A stretch of DNA of 64,000 nucleotides, taken from Melampsora larici-populina 98AG31. Its lineage: Eukaryota > Basidiomycota > Pucciniomycetes > Pucciniales > Melampsoraceae. The stretch lies in assembly GCF_000204055.1 (NCBI RefSeq), contig NW_006768767.1, forward strand, positions 1,032,168 through 1,096,167, read 5' to 3'. A model generated the notes under the pieces. It was given only the letters and a program-made list of their open reading frames with translations. It had not been told where the DNA came from and made no database searches. The translations under genes and the position numbers were made by a program. Numbering within the stretch: position 1 is the stretch's first letter; every line of letters begins with the position of its first letter. Positions 11,749 to 24,219 of the stretch are shown piece after piece.

Positions 11749-13586
11749 CCGGTCTGAAGAACAGATGTCTGCCGCTGCGGAAAAAGTTCGTTTGACTATG
11801 GCCAAGCCAACACCCCCGGCGCTCCGCTCCGCTTCGCTATATTTTTTATGTTTTTAATAATATATTGGTTTTAAGTTTGAGCTTTGTTATCCTAAGGAGT
11901 AAGCTTGATTTACTCTCTAGGCTGACAGTATGCGTTCTGTGATCAATATCAATTGCATTCCATGACGTGCTTTATCTTACGTGCTTTGATGATTTCCTTT
12001 CGCGTCCATCACAATAATTATAACACATGCCGTTGTAAGCCTAATGCGGATCTACATACTTAACAAAACTACTGATCCAACTTTCCATTCCATCTTATTC
12101 TACCCAATCCTGCCACCAATCCTTTCCTTCCAGCCCAGTCTGCTCTCCACCTCTCCTTTTGTAAGTTTTTTTCTCTTCTAATCATCAAACAAAATCATCT
12201 CGCCATCACTATTTGTTCCTCTTCAACGCGATTTCAACCCCAAATCAACTTGCTTTGATCGACTCGCTTCAACTGGCTTACATTTTTCATTGGGATTCAA
12301 ATCTTATTAATTCAAATCACACCTTATTTATTAAAAATAAAAACTGATTAATCCAAGATCAAATCATGTCCCTTCAAAATCAAGACTGATTCATTTGTAT
12401 TCCAAACTTATGCATTTGAATAATATTCTCCCAAATCCAAAACTTATTCTTTTAAATTCAAGCTGATTCATTGCAGTGAAAATAGACCAAAGGTGAAGGA
12501 AATTTTGTACAGATCAATATGGACATCTTTTGCCAAAAGTGACTAATAATCATTTATTTCATTGCCAAATTTTGATCAAACACACAACCTTGAAAGAAAT
12601 ACGGACAGTTTTCTGATTCTTCTTGAACACATAAACTTGAGCAATAATGAAAAGAATATACTGAAAACATGCTAAAGTTCTTAATCTGCTTTGGCCATCC
12701 TATCAGTTTCTCCTACTCCTAACTCATCATGATTTCCAGAAAAAATATCAGACAACACTTCTTAAACTCTTAGCTGTGCACTAACTTCTTTCTTTTGATC
12801 AATTCAAATCAAAGCCCAATCAGAAGTTTTAATTGATTTAAGAAAGAGTGTTTTGATTACCATTCTGATTTTGTTTTCAAAATAAAAGCTTGACTACCTA
12901 ACCACATGTATGTGTTAGTCATAATTTAATTAAAGCTTTTGAAAATAACAACAAATGTTCTGAAAACATAGTTGGGAAAGTAGGAATTATGATGGATAAA
13001 AATTATTGATATCATTCTTGATTTGATCTTGTAGTAATCTGAGACTGAATCTTTTACTTCTGATTATGGTTTCTATGGATAAATTTTGAATACCTTATAA
13101 AATACTATATCAACCTCCCAAACCACTCTTCTTGTAGGAACAGCTGAATATGATAAGTTGATTTTGATGTGAATGGAATGTAAGAAGAGTGAGGTGAAGG
13201 GAGAATGAGTTTATTGAACTCAAATCACTCCAAGAAAATGAGTCAGCCACTCAAATTTCTCAAAGATAAATTTTATCAATTGTCTTCTGTTAAGATAATA
13301 TCTTATCAGGGACCCTATGTTAAGATATTATCTTGGTAGGTAGTCAAAGATCATTTCCACTTTTGGTAATTTGAATACGTCTTGGAAAGTTGTACGGTTT
13401 GGGTAAAAAGAAATGGTGTTCTGTGCAGTATTAGTGTAGGAATTTGACCAAAGGGGGTTAAGCGTTGAATAATGAAGTGTACCAAGGGGCTGAACGGTAA
13501 ACGGATTCAAGGGATGGAAAATTTTCTTTCTGGGTTACCTTCTCTCTCTCTGAAAAGTTGTTCTTCCCCCTCTTCTGATTCTTTTC
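11749..13586. other. Spacer without a supported gene
   Basis: AT-rich, with pyrimidine-rich stretches at 12060-12260 that resemble promoter or leader sequence. No frame is convincing on either strand. It leads into the intron-bearing unit at 13587, so it may be the 5' part of a non-coding transcript. Confidence 0.4.
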
Positions 13587-13905
13587 TCGTTGAAAAGAAT
13601 CAGTAAGTCCTTTCTCCTAAAAATTATCAATTTGTCTTTTCTGTTACAACTCTTTCTTTTACTAACATTGTATCATTCTTCTCAGATTGTTAAAATTCAT
13701 TTTATCTTAATAACTTTCTTAGGCGTGCTTCACAATATCTTTTGAGCTCGCAGGTAGTGAAAGTTTCTCTTATCTTTTATTTTGATATTTGTTAATTTCT
13801 CTTTCATACTCTTCTATCGTGTGTTTGAGACTGTCTAGGTTAGTGTCTTGTATCTTCTTAGACCTGCTGTCCGCCGTAGTCTTACAAAGATACCTGTGCC
13901 ATCAG
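13587..13905 (+). other. Transcribed-looking unit with two GT-AG introns
   Basis: Exon-like blocks 13587-13602, 13686-13753 and 13839-13905 are separated by 13603-13685 (GTAAGT...CTCAG, with ACTAAC about 20 nt before the AG) and 13754-13838 (GTAGTG...TCTAG). The last block ends CAG followed by GTAAG. No long frame is open, so this may be UTR or non-coding RNA. The introns are inferred by comparison with the adjacent copy, which lacks both. Confidence 0.65.
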
Positions 13906-13910
13906 GTAAG

Positions 13911-14062
13911 CTCGTCAAAAAGAATCAATTGTTAACATTCATTTTATCTTAATAACTTTCTTACGCGTGCTTCAAAATATCTTTTGAGCTCGCAGGTTAG
14001 TGTCTTGTATTGTCTTAGACCTGCTGTCCGCCGTAGTCTTACAAAGATACCTGTGCCCTCAG
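13911..14062 (+). repeat. Tandem copy of the preceding unit lacking both introns
   Basis: The three blocks of 13587-13905 recur here joined exactly at 13927/13928 and 13995/13996, with only a handful of base differences. It starts 5 bp after the first unit ends, just behind that unit's GTAAG. Length 152 bp equals the sum of the three blocks plus one base. Confidence 0.85.
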
Positions 14063-14278
14063 GTTGTCAATCTTTTACTACAGGCGAAGTCAGAAGCAGA
14101 TATTCAAGACTAAGATTCCTTAGGAATCTCAAGATCACTTTCTCAACGAGAAATTATATCTTCACATAAGGAAGAACAATATGGTTTTACACATACACAC
14201 ATGAAGTGATGCAAACATATCCAATTTAATGAGACTTTTTTTACCAAAGTCAGTGTACACTAACCAACAGCAAACACA

Positions 14279-14476
14279 GCCAGCATATTTGGCTCGGAGC
14301 CAAAAATCCAAGGATTCCTCGGATTCTGACTCCGAGTTAACCCCTATCCGAGGATCCAATCCGAGGCAACGGCCAGGGCCAACATTTGCCTCGGAATTAG
14401 CCCTCGGGTGCCCTTTTCCTCGGGGGCGCTGTCCGAGGACTCCTCGGACGTTTGTCTCCGAGCCAAATATGCTGGC
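14279..14476. mobile_element. 198-bp MITE with perfect 21-bp terminal inverted repeats
   Basis: The left end GCCAGCATATTTGGCTCGGA is mirrored perfectly at 14456-14476. The interior is packed with CCGAGG/CCTCGG motifs. CAG flanks both sides, suggesting a 3-bp duplication as in CACTA or Harbinger-like elements. Exact ends may be a base or two off. Confidence 0.85.
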
Positions 14477-16321
14477 AGTGAAACTACCCTACTACTCATC
14501 TTGATTCATCACCTCTATTTGTTTTCTTATTGTGGCTCCAACCTCTGTGCACTACTCCTGTCAATCCCGCTCTTCAGCATTCTCACCCTGTCACTATCCC
14601 CAGGGTAGTTGATGTTTCTACATTGGTTCATTTAACCATCTGTCACAATAATCAATTCGTGTGCAATTTTGTCTGTCTTTTTCATTATGTAGTCCAACAA
14701 AAATTGATTTGACTCCATGCTGGATGGCTCCAGTTTGAATCAAAATATACTGAGCTTGACTGAGATAATGCCTTGCCTTCTGAGATCAGGATTACAGCCA
14801 AGTGAGAATGTGTTGAGTTGGTCTAATGGAGCAATTTGCCTCCTAAAGTGTGATAGTGGAGAGGTGTAGGAATGTAGGAACAGGAGCTATGCTTGGTAAT
14901 CACTGGCAAAGGCTGGCTATGCCTACTGGTCAAACTATGGTTCAAGGTCTGGTAGGGATAAATTGAATACCATTGCAAAGAAGGGACCTATCAACAAGCC
15001 ATTTGTTAAAATTACAAAAAATCATCAACTTGAGCTCAGGGATTAAATCAGTTGCCTTTTGATAGGGATGTTTTTTGATATCAATGATGGCACATGGCCT
15101 TTGAAGGAGTCTCTTGCTTGGACACTTTGATATGTGACAGGCCCAGTGCAAGTTGCAACAACTTGACTTCTTCTTCTTCACTGCCAACATAGATGCCTAC
15201 TTTGCAGACTTGATGTTGAAGAGTTTTAATTACATGGAATTGGCGATAAAGTACTGGTATAGGAATGGTGGCAAAGGTGAAGGAGCTATAGTAAATTTCA
15301 GCAACATGGTTAGAGTTCATGAGGAAATAATCAACAGGGAAGAACAGGATACTATGTAAAATGTCAAGGTAAGTGTTCTGATGGAATTTATTCTTGAATT
15401 AGACTTATTTTTCTGTAGTTGCATGGCATAGCTGTGGTACAATAAGGCAGTGAAAATGAGGAGTAACAGGTGCATTTGGTTAGGAATTGGTGGAATAAAG
15501 GTTATAGCTGCACGGATTTAGCTGTACTGATTAATGATATTGAGTCTTTGTTCATCTGCTTGTGAGAAATCATGCATACAATATGATGGCTCAGTGATGA
15601 ATTGCATGCATAATATTTGGTGTAGAATTTGGGACCTATGGGTGGCGGACCACCCAATACCTGGTGTTCACAACATTAAAGTACGCTATACTATGATCTG
15701 AGTGAAGGTTCATCATAAGCTGGGTCAGTCTTGAAGTCAGTTAGGTTGACTTTTGTTTGATATCTACAGGAATTGATTACTGTATATCAAAGATCTTACA
15801 ACAATTTTTACCTCTATTACATCTTTTGTCTTCTTTATCCAGTGGATAATCAGCCTTTTTTTATTGCCTCTGCCTCATCACCATTCTTGGGATGTTGCCA
15901 TTATTTGGCATTAGACCTTGGTATCCTGTGCCTCAAACATCTCCAGTTGGATGGCAGCGGTTTAGATGTCCCTGTCTGTATTGCTATATCACACCAGATG
16001 ACTCTTACAGAATCTGATGTAAGAGATTTCCTGTAACATTTATAACATAGAATATACATATATACACCTGTAGATTTTGTATCAAGATCATGTTAGGAGT
16101 CCAACAAGGCCTTATGTCTTTGAGTTTCAAATTTTAATCAACTGTACAATAATTTCATTTTGGGAAAGAAATGTGTGGTGTAGCCTTTGACTGCTTACCC
16201 AGTGTTCTTCAACTCAGGTGCCTGTAAAACTTAGAGATTAAATTCAATCTTTTGAACCTGGGAGCGGGCTTGCCCGCGGGAGCTCTAGTTAATTACATAT
16301 ACATACAGTCTAGGAACAGTA
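14477..16321. other. Spacer without a recognised gene
   Basis: A 68-codon plus frame at 15153-15359 and an 87-codon frame at 15773-16036 are open but show no family motif. A GC-rich palindrome (GCGGGCTTGCCCGC) lies at about 16264-16278. From 16290 the sequence belongs to the dispersed repeat that was split by the 4.1-kb element. Confidence 0.35.
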
Positions 16322-19300
16322 CACCCCCTTTGGTAATGCAAATGTGACATGTGCGACCAAATGCGCACCACCAAAAATGTGCAGTGATATTTGGTTGCAC
16401 ATGTGACCCAAGATCGGCATTTGGTAAACCCAAGTGCAACAAAAGGCGCACACAGATTTTTGCATATATATGCAAAAATTGTGCATATCCTTCAAAACAA
16501 AACAAAAATTGGTTTTGTTTTTGATATATGCAATTTTGTATGTGTGTGAGTTTTATCACACTCGCTTCTCAGCCCATCACAGTGAGTTTTATGACTTGTC
16601 TTCTTTTTCTATCATCTCTTTCCCTCAACACTGACACCTCTTCCACTCTTTCTAACCATCCTCCCTTTTTTTGACTCTTCCCACCAATCTCGACTCAACT
16701 CCCTTCAATGGCCTCACTTTCCTTTTTTCACTCGATTCCAACCTTATCAACTTGAAACAACCCTCATTCCTTTACAAAATCCAGAACTCAATCACTCAAA
16801 ACCAAATCATAATCAATTGAAATCAAATCATAATCAATTAATGAACAAAATCATTTAAATTATAATCTTATTCATTTGATTTGGAATCTTTCAATTTGAG
16901 AAATCATTGATTTATATCAAGACCAAGTCATATCCAATCAAAATCAAATCAAGATCATAGGGCAAAAATTGCTGATCTAAGAGCGCGTTGTGGTGAGCAA
17001 GATCTCTACTGAAGCAAAAAAATTAAAAATTATGTGAAAATTCGAGTTTTTGGTCAAAGGCAATATTATTATTGAAGTTATGAGTCATCAAGGTTATCAA
17101 AGTTGATTCATTATCTTCATTTCATTATCTTTCAAATCATATATTTACATAAGCAATTGATAAGAACATTTAAGAGTAAAGACAAATTCAAAAAGATCAA
17201 TAAAAATAGTATAAGAGTGAAAATCAAATTAAGAGAATTAGTAAGAAGAGATTTGAGGAAGAAGAACATTTAGTTTGGATCTTTAGGAATGGAAACTGTT
17301 ATGAAAAGAATGAAAGAAGAAGAAGAATATTAAGAAAGTTGGAGAAAAATTTGAAAATATGGGTATGAAAGCTTGGAAAGTGGTTTTTAGCTTATTATTA
17401 GAAGAGATATTGGTTCAGGAAGGTTTTATTGTGAAAGAGAAGGATAACATTAGTCGTCAACAACTTTAATCATGAGGATTGATAAGGGAGGTGTGAAGTT
17501 ATTCAAGAAAAGGGAAATTTTGAAGAAGGGTACTATGGTATTGATTCCTGTGTAGTGATGTCATTGATGGATTGATTGCGCCAAGAGTTTTTCAGAGTGA
17601 TTTTAATGCTGTGTGATTGATTGGGGTGCTGTGGAATGATCTTTTGATAGAAGGAAAATCATTATTAGACGTGAAAATAGTCAAAATTCATCAAAATTGG
17701 AGGTTTTCAGTTAATTACATATGGTAAAACTTGTCAGAATTAGGTGTGTGATAGTTCATTCGACGCAGAATCATTGGTTTCATAATGTACAACCTTTAAA
17801 TCATTAGTAGCGGAGGAGTAGTGAAAAAGTTATAAGGCAACAAAGAAACTGGAGTGAATTTCAAATTTGGAGGTTACATGTGACATTTACATGACAAAAC
17901 TTTATTTTTGCAATCTTTACAACTCAATAAATTATTCATCACACATCAGAAATAGGTGATATGGGGGTTATAAATGATCAGAATCACGAGGGCTATCAAA
18001 TGAGCTATAGTAATCCAAAATTGAACAGCTTTACAAAAAATTTGTAATCCCAAAAATGGATTTTAGCTATGAATATTAGGAAAAAATCACCTGTATTCAT
18101 CATAAGAAGATCTGTTCATCATTTATTCACATCAATTGATTAAATTCACGCCTTAAATCATTACAAACAATAATATTCATGACATCATATGATTACATTG
18201 GAGGAAATTCTGTTGATTTTGACGGTTTTTGAGGTTTTTTGGAGGTTGTTGATCATTGTTGAAGGGTGTTGGAAGGTTATATACTATTGTAAGGATTTTA
18301 CGGGCCTTTGTTCCCCTTTTTACTCATCCTATACTTTTGTTAGAGTGTTTTTAATCATTATTAAATTACTTTAGCAGTACTAAGTTCACTAAATTGCCCC
18401 TTTACATCAAAGGAGAGATTTCTTTACGTGTGATAAGACTACAAGTCTTCATTGGAATAACAATCAAACTGATTGTTGCTTTTGCTAGTAATTAAAGTTG
18501 TGTTTTTGTTGTGCTCAGATTGGAATAACACTACAATAGTGTTGAGATTTCTTTATTTCTAAAAATCACGGGAATAATACTTGAATTAAGTATTGAGACA
18601 AATTTCTCTGGTGCCTTATCCCAAAGAATTCAGCAAAACCCCGTGTTGATTCTTTCAAAGAGGCAGTCTTAGACAACTTCTACTAGTTAGTTATATTAGT
18701 AGATTATCCCTCTTTAAGCTCTGTAAAGCTCTTGTTGAGCTTTAAGTTCTACAGCGTTCACTTAAGCGATTTCTGCTCAGAAATTGGTTTTTGTGAATTA
18801 CAGAAATCACATTCTACAGAATGCGTTCGTTTTCTTAATTTGACACATTCTATAAATCGTAGAATGCTCATAGAAATCGATTTTTAAGCCGATTTCTACA
18901 ATTCAATAATAGCGAATTTTTTTTGATTTCTATTCTTTCTGCCCTCTTGATGACTTTGGACAAGTCCCCGTGTTACCATAGGCCACCATACAAAACCCAT
19001 CAAACCCCATCAAAACCATCCTGAAGTATACCAAACCATGACCGATGCACTCCATCATTCACCCTTTGATCACTTCACGCCTTCAATCGCTTCTCAACAA
19101 CCACTTCTCACTCCTCAACAATCACTTCTCACTCCTCAGCACTCGCTTATCACTTCTTGCTCCTCAACAATCACCTCAAAAAAGTCCAACAGTAACTAGA
19201 ACAACAGTTGCGGTGAAGAAGCTACCAAACAACCATCTCTACATCGCAAATTGATCAGATATCTTTGACATTATCGTTTCAATGTTCTATATGATTAGCT

Positions 19301-20450
19301 TTCCATCCTCAAATTATCTCTCTTATTCATTAATCAATCTATTGTTTCACAAATGTCTTAACAATACATGAATCTCGGTTGAAACTCTCATTTAATTTAC
19401 TATCACTTTCAAGAATGAAATATCATCTATCAGTATATATATCTGAATCCTATGTGTACAATGGAAAAATATGCCCTGTTTTTCCTTTTTTTGTATCTTA
19501 CTCACAACATTCATCTTGTACTCTCTTTTGTTATTTTATGTTATTTTATGTTGTTGGGATCGTTCAGTGTTTATAGGCTGGTCAGAGTGTAGGTGTTGGT
19601 ATCATATTTGTCGAATGAATGCAAAGAATCATATACTTGAAAGAGATTGATTTGATTTCGTTTGTGGAAGTTGCTTGAGAGTTACCTAGATCAAGCACTT
19701 TTTGATCTTGCTGTGCTTAGGATCTGGCAAGATCAAACACTTTTCACGAGCTTTTTGATCTCAAAATTTCAAAAAGTGAAATTAAGTCGTTTTTTCAAAA
19801 AAAGACTTTCGTACATGTACAAAAGTGGTGCCTTAAAATTCAATTTCTACAAAACCGCGCTAAGTGAACGCGCTCTAAGACATTGATGTCCTCACAACAT
19901 GGCATCACTTTCAATCTCTCAGATACAAAAAATGAATTGTAATTTTGACTTTTGAATGAATTGTATAGCCAAAAATGACTCCTCCAAATTGATTTATGAT
20001 TGTATCCTTCAAACTTTTTTATCATATACATAGTCTTACATCATTTCAATTCAAGAACCTCATCATTATTCTCTATCTGAAAAGATAAGAAGTCTTCTCT
20101 CTTGCAATGTGATTTGGTTGAAAGGGTTTTCATGGTTTATTTTGCATATGATAGAGAATTGAATTTGACAACGTCTATGAGGATGAGAAGGACAAGAATC
20201 AAGTGATTTGTACTCGATTCACTCAAGGGTATTTAATGATCAAGTCAAATGACACATATATATGCATTTTACCAAATGGTAAACAATGTTAAACTTGTCA
20301 ATGATTGTATGATGCAACCTTTGACAAGTTTACCGAATGTCTTTGCATAAGGCATACATATACATACACACACGGTGAGAAATTTTCTCACTGTGATACA
20401 AAAGTCACATATGTAACTTCATGCGACTTTTGTTACCAAAGGGGGTGGTA
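16319..20450. mobile_element. 4.1-kb non-coding TIR element (16322-20447), CACTA-like
   Basis: The 15-bp end CACCCCCTTTGGTAA at 16322 is matched by the reverse complement at 20433-20447. GTA flanks both sides (16319-16321, 20448-20450), a 3-bp duplication. Sub-terminal TTTGGTAAA-type motifs recur at both ends. The flanks are the two halves of the dispersed repeat seen intact near 6.2-6.45 kb, which gives empty-site support for the ends. No transposase frame is present, so the element is non-autonomous. The interior holds a hairpin array at 18435-18898. Confidence 0.75.
18435..18898. repeat. Array of ten short perfect hairpins
   Basis: Perfect stems of 6-9 bp lie one after another: 18435-18449, 18459-18477, 18527-18543, 18576-18594, 18679-18703, 18725-18743, 18769-18784, 18810-18823, 18846-18866 and 18871-18898. 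Three consecutive stems (second to fourth) each follow the motif GGAATAA but have different, still complementary arms: AACAATCA/TGATTGTT, AACACTA/TAGTGTT, AATACTT/AAGTATT. No protein frame covers the array. Confidence 0.75.
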
Positions 20451-20612
20451 TGTAACATGTAAAAAAGTATACAAAAACACTTATTGCATACACTTGTACA
20501 CTCAAAACAACATGTAATATGTAATAAAAACATCATTTACACCCCATAACTCAGTGTCAAGAGTTAAAATGCTTATATTACATATTATACATAACTGTAA
20601 CATGCATATGTA

Positions 20613-20756
20613 ATCAAGGGTCACTGGTAATGGTCTCTTTATATGCATCAATCAGCAGTTCAAGTTCAGTGTCTATGTTCTTGCTGAAAGCAATTTGAAT
20701 ATTTTGAATACATTCTGCATGTTCTAGCTCAATGGTTGAATGTTCATCCATTTTTT
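20613..20756 (-). CDS. Orphan coding-like exon, unknown
   Basis: A minus frame starting MDEHSTIELEHAEC and ending in a TGA at about 20613 gives 45 residues with even, acidic composition. A plausible splice acceptor (TTTAATTACAG) lies just upstream on the minus strand. No family is recognised and no other exon could be joined. Confidence 0.3.
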
Positions 20757-20984
20757 CATAATTGTGCTCTGTAATTAAAATTGATCAAACAAGCCACACT
20801 TTTGTAAGTGTCACATCTTCTATTTTTTCAATATACCATCTGTATCATATCAAACTATCATTTCCAAACACAGGCCACACTGGATATTTCAAGGCCAAGT
20901 TGAGTAATTCTAGGGTAGTAGTTCAGGCCACATTGGATAATTTGGGCCTCACATATTTTTAAAAAGGATATTTGGGGATGGCAG

Positions 20985-22125
20985 GTGTGATCAATACCTG
21001 AAGTGTTCCACCGCAAAAAGCGGAAGGGGAGCGCAAGGGGAGCGGTTCGCCCCACCTGCGCTTCAGGAATCCCAGTGCAGCGGGTATTTGCGCCCCGCCC
21101 GCGCTCCCGTCAAAATTTTTTCAATGTAGGGGAGCGCGGATTTAGTGGGGCGGTTGATCTGGCATGTATGTAGCGGCTTATTCCCATCATATCAAGATAA
21201 CCAATGTACCATACTTGATATCATCCCTCTCCTTTCAGAAAATGCCAGATATCAGGTATTGATCTCTGAAAGGAATCCTTTCCTTGACTGACTGACACCA
21301 TCAATCTTGCCTTCACCTCAAAAACCGTAAGTCAACTTACCTATTTCAGCCTCATCTCATCTCTCCTTCCTCAGCTGATACAGAACATCTCTCACCTCAA
21401 TCTTATATTAATCTTAGATAGTTCAAATATTTCGTTGTCATAACCCGTGCAGTCCATATGGTGGTTGACCTCCTCAATTTTGGTGGCTAGAAAAGTTTTG
21501 AAGAAGATGCAGGCTTGAATATTTCTCAAGTGTGAGAAGCTGGAAGCAGAAAGCTCTGATGATGTGTAGCTTTTTAAAGTCATCGAACTCAAAGGTCTGT
21601 CTTTTATTCAAATGTCTGCTTCTCTTTATCCAATTTTGATTGAAATCATTCTACTTTACCTCATGATTATATCAATATTAAATCGATTGGATCATATAGG
21701 TATCAAATCAATTGGATCATATAGATATTAAATTGATTTTAGATCAATCAACCTTGAGTTCTCATCTTATGGATTTGTTTTAGAATGGTTGTACTATTGA
21801 ATTGATTTCAATTGATTTCTTATTATCTAGCTTGTTCTCTTATTTTGTAGATTGTTTTTAGAAGGGTTTCACATATTCTTTCCAACGTACATAGTAATAA
21901 AAAAACTAAAATTTGTGAATAGTACACTCTGCCCGCTCCCAGAGCCGGAAAAACGGTGCAGCGGGGCGCAAGCGGGTCTCAAACCCGCCGCGCTCCTTTG
22001 ACAATTAGTGAGTCAAAAAATTAAGCGGGGCGATAGTGTGTGGTAGATGTAGTGGGTGTGTATACCATTACAAAAAAATTGTGACTTAGCGGATCGCAGC
22101 GGTGCGGTTCAGGTATTGGTGTGAT
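20985..22125. mobile_element. Non-autonomous CAA-ended element (20992-22118), hAT-like
   Basis: The left end CAATACCTGAA at 20992 is mirrored at the right end finishing at 22118, and GTGTGAT flanks both sides (20985-20991, 22119-22125). About 200 bp at each end is GC-rich with GGGGAGCGC/GCGCTCC and GCAGCGGGG motifs; the centre is AT-rich. No transposase frame is present. Ends and duplication length match the other CAA...TTG elements of this window. Confidence 0.75.
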
Positions 22126-23395
22126 ATTGGAGACATGTAGGAAGGATAGAAGTTGAGATAAATAGAGTAGGGGAGGTTGTTGACAATGAGGGGTATTGAA
22201 TAAAATTAGGTATTTATAGGTTACCACTTACCTGACCCTACTGGTTTATTTTCAATCTCAGACTGATCATTTCCTCCTTAATCCCTCCATTCTTTCTCCT
22301 TTGCATCATCCTCATCTATATTCCTACCTACATCTCTATCTTCTTCCCCTATTCCCTCTTCATCACCATCATCTACATCTCCCTCTTTATTTCCCACCAA
22401 AGGTTTGTTAATTAAATGTTCAATCAATTTTTATTTAGATTAATCTATCTTATCAGGTCCTTGTCCTTCTTGAACTTCATTATTATCATCATCTACTTGG
22501 AAACATGGCAATTACTGGTAACAACACTCTTCAATTCAAAAAGGAACTCTTGTCCAAGTGGGAAATGGAAGATTTGGGTTTGGCTCAGGTTGTAGTGGGA
22601 ATTGAAATAACTCCAAACCACTCTCATTCATATTCATCGACTCAGAACACTTTGCTGAAACTGTACTGAGCGCTTTAGTATGACTGATTTCAAGTCTGCT
22701 TTGACTCCGCTTACCCCAAACCTCAAACTCTATTGTGCATCTGACAAAGAGGTTCAAAGCTTTGCACTTCTGAAATTTAGTTGCAGAAGTGCTGTTGGTT
22801 CCTTATGTTTCTTACACAGTGTATGTCAGCTCTTGAGATCTTAAGCATAAGAACCAGAAAAACTACAATATCCAGACAAGATAAAATTAAACTATTTCAC
22901 ATAAAACTATTATATAACATAGATTGTCTAAATACATAATAATAAATAGAACCTCCAGACCTAGTTTCAAAGTTTGTGGTCTAAAGTACTGAGCACCAAA
23001 TAATTACCAATGTAAAGGCAAGAAATGAAATAAATACAAATTATAGAATATAACTGTCTATCAAAGACACTTACATCTTTTTTGGACTTAATATCACTTG
23101 TATGCACATGCAATAATCCTTGCTGTTGTGAGATCTGCACTATGAAAGGTGAATGTCTTCTTGTGACACACTGTGATCATAATCAGGCATTACAAGTAGA
23201 AGACCTGGTATTAGGAACCAAGATGATTATGAAAATGACAACAGGCTAAACAGACCAACATCATACTATGACCATTGAATGCATTTTTACCTGGTAGTTT
23301 GAATCAACATCAGATGTCAAGATCCAAATCATCATCATTGAAATGAGTTGATGCGGATTGAGTATCTACACAATTTAAGAGCAGAAAGAATTTGA
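22126..23395. other. Spacer without a supported gene
   Basis: A 73-codon minus frame at 22536-22757 is open but unrecognised. The rest is AT-rich with no long frame and no repeat that I could trace. Confidence 0.35.
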
Positions 23396-23813
23396 CACCT
23401 GGACAGACAGGTGGATATGTGAGCTCTTAAATGAACTCAACAATGATAGAAAGCGGATTGAGGTCACACTCTTACCTGCAGATGTGCAGGAATGGACAGA
23501 AGAAAAGAAATCTGAGTTATCTCATTCCTAACGGTCATATGATTTCAAGCAGACTAATCTAAAGTAAAGCTGAAGAGAAAAAGAAATAAAAGACTAAGGA
23601 TGAAAAATTACCTGGACATACAGGTGGATATGTGAGCTCTTAAAGGAACTCAACGATGATAGAAAGTGGATTGAGGTCACGCTCTTACCTGCAGATGTGC
23701 AAGAATGGACAGAAGAAAAGAAACTATCAACAACGAGTGAGCGGAGGCCAGGTGTCACAAAAAGTAGAGACAAGAGAAAATACACACTCTGAGTTATCTC
23801 TTTCCTAACAGTG
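23396..23813 (-). repeat. Tandem direct repeat whose copies differ by a 64-bp intron-like block
   Basis: About 140 bp at 23396-23535 recur at about 23611-23813. The second copy holds 64 extra bases (23724-23787) that read GTGTGT...GATAG on the minus strand; the first copy is joined exactly at 23510/23511. A minus-strand donor CAG/GTAAGAG is kept in both. A TATAA lies upstream at about 23847 on the minus strand. No protein was recognised. Confidence 0.7.
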
Positions 23814-23970
23814 AGGAACAAACTCAGAGCTTGAGAGAGGACAGGTTTATAAGGCACACACAAAGGAAAAACTTCACACTTCTCAGACAACACATATTTG
23901 ACTAAAGCGGTCAGGTAGTAATTAACAAACAGCCACAACTTCCTCAAATCCCAAAAGAGAAGTGATTTGC

Positions 23971-24135
23971 GGGATACAAGGTAGAAGCCGGGCACGTTCC
24001 CGGCTTCGTGCCCAGATTCTTTTTGGCAGTAAATTCAAATTCTGGGCCCGGACTTTTGCCCAGAAAATCGAAATTTACTGCCAAAATGATTCCAGGCACA
24101 AAGCCGGGCATGTGCCTGGATTCTACTTTGTATCC
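23971..24135. mobile_element. 165-bp foldback MITE
   Basis: The left end GGGATACAAGGTAGAAGCC is mirrored by the right end (reverse complement GGATACAAAGTAGAATCC). A second inner inverted pair (TTTTTGGCAGTAAATT with AATTTACTGCCAAAAT) means almost the whole element can fold back. A clear target duplication is not visible. Confidence 0.75.
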
Positions 24136-24219
24136 TGCAATTGAACACCTTTCTGTCCTGACCCGTCTCTTGTTCTGATTCTTCTAACCGGATGAGGATA
24201 TGTGATACACTTGCCATAC

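Noticed and set aside
23396..23728. Duplicated plus-strand coding exon (frame with DRWICELLNELNNDRK)
   Set aside because: The frame is open in both copies, but four of six differences change the amino acid, and the minus strand explains the copies better through a GT-AG difference.
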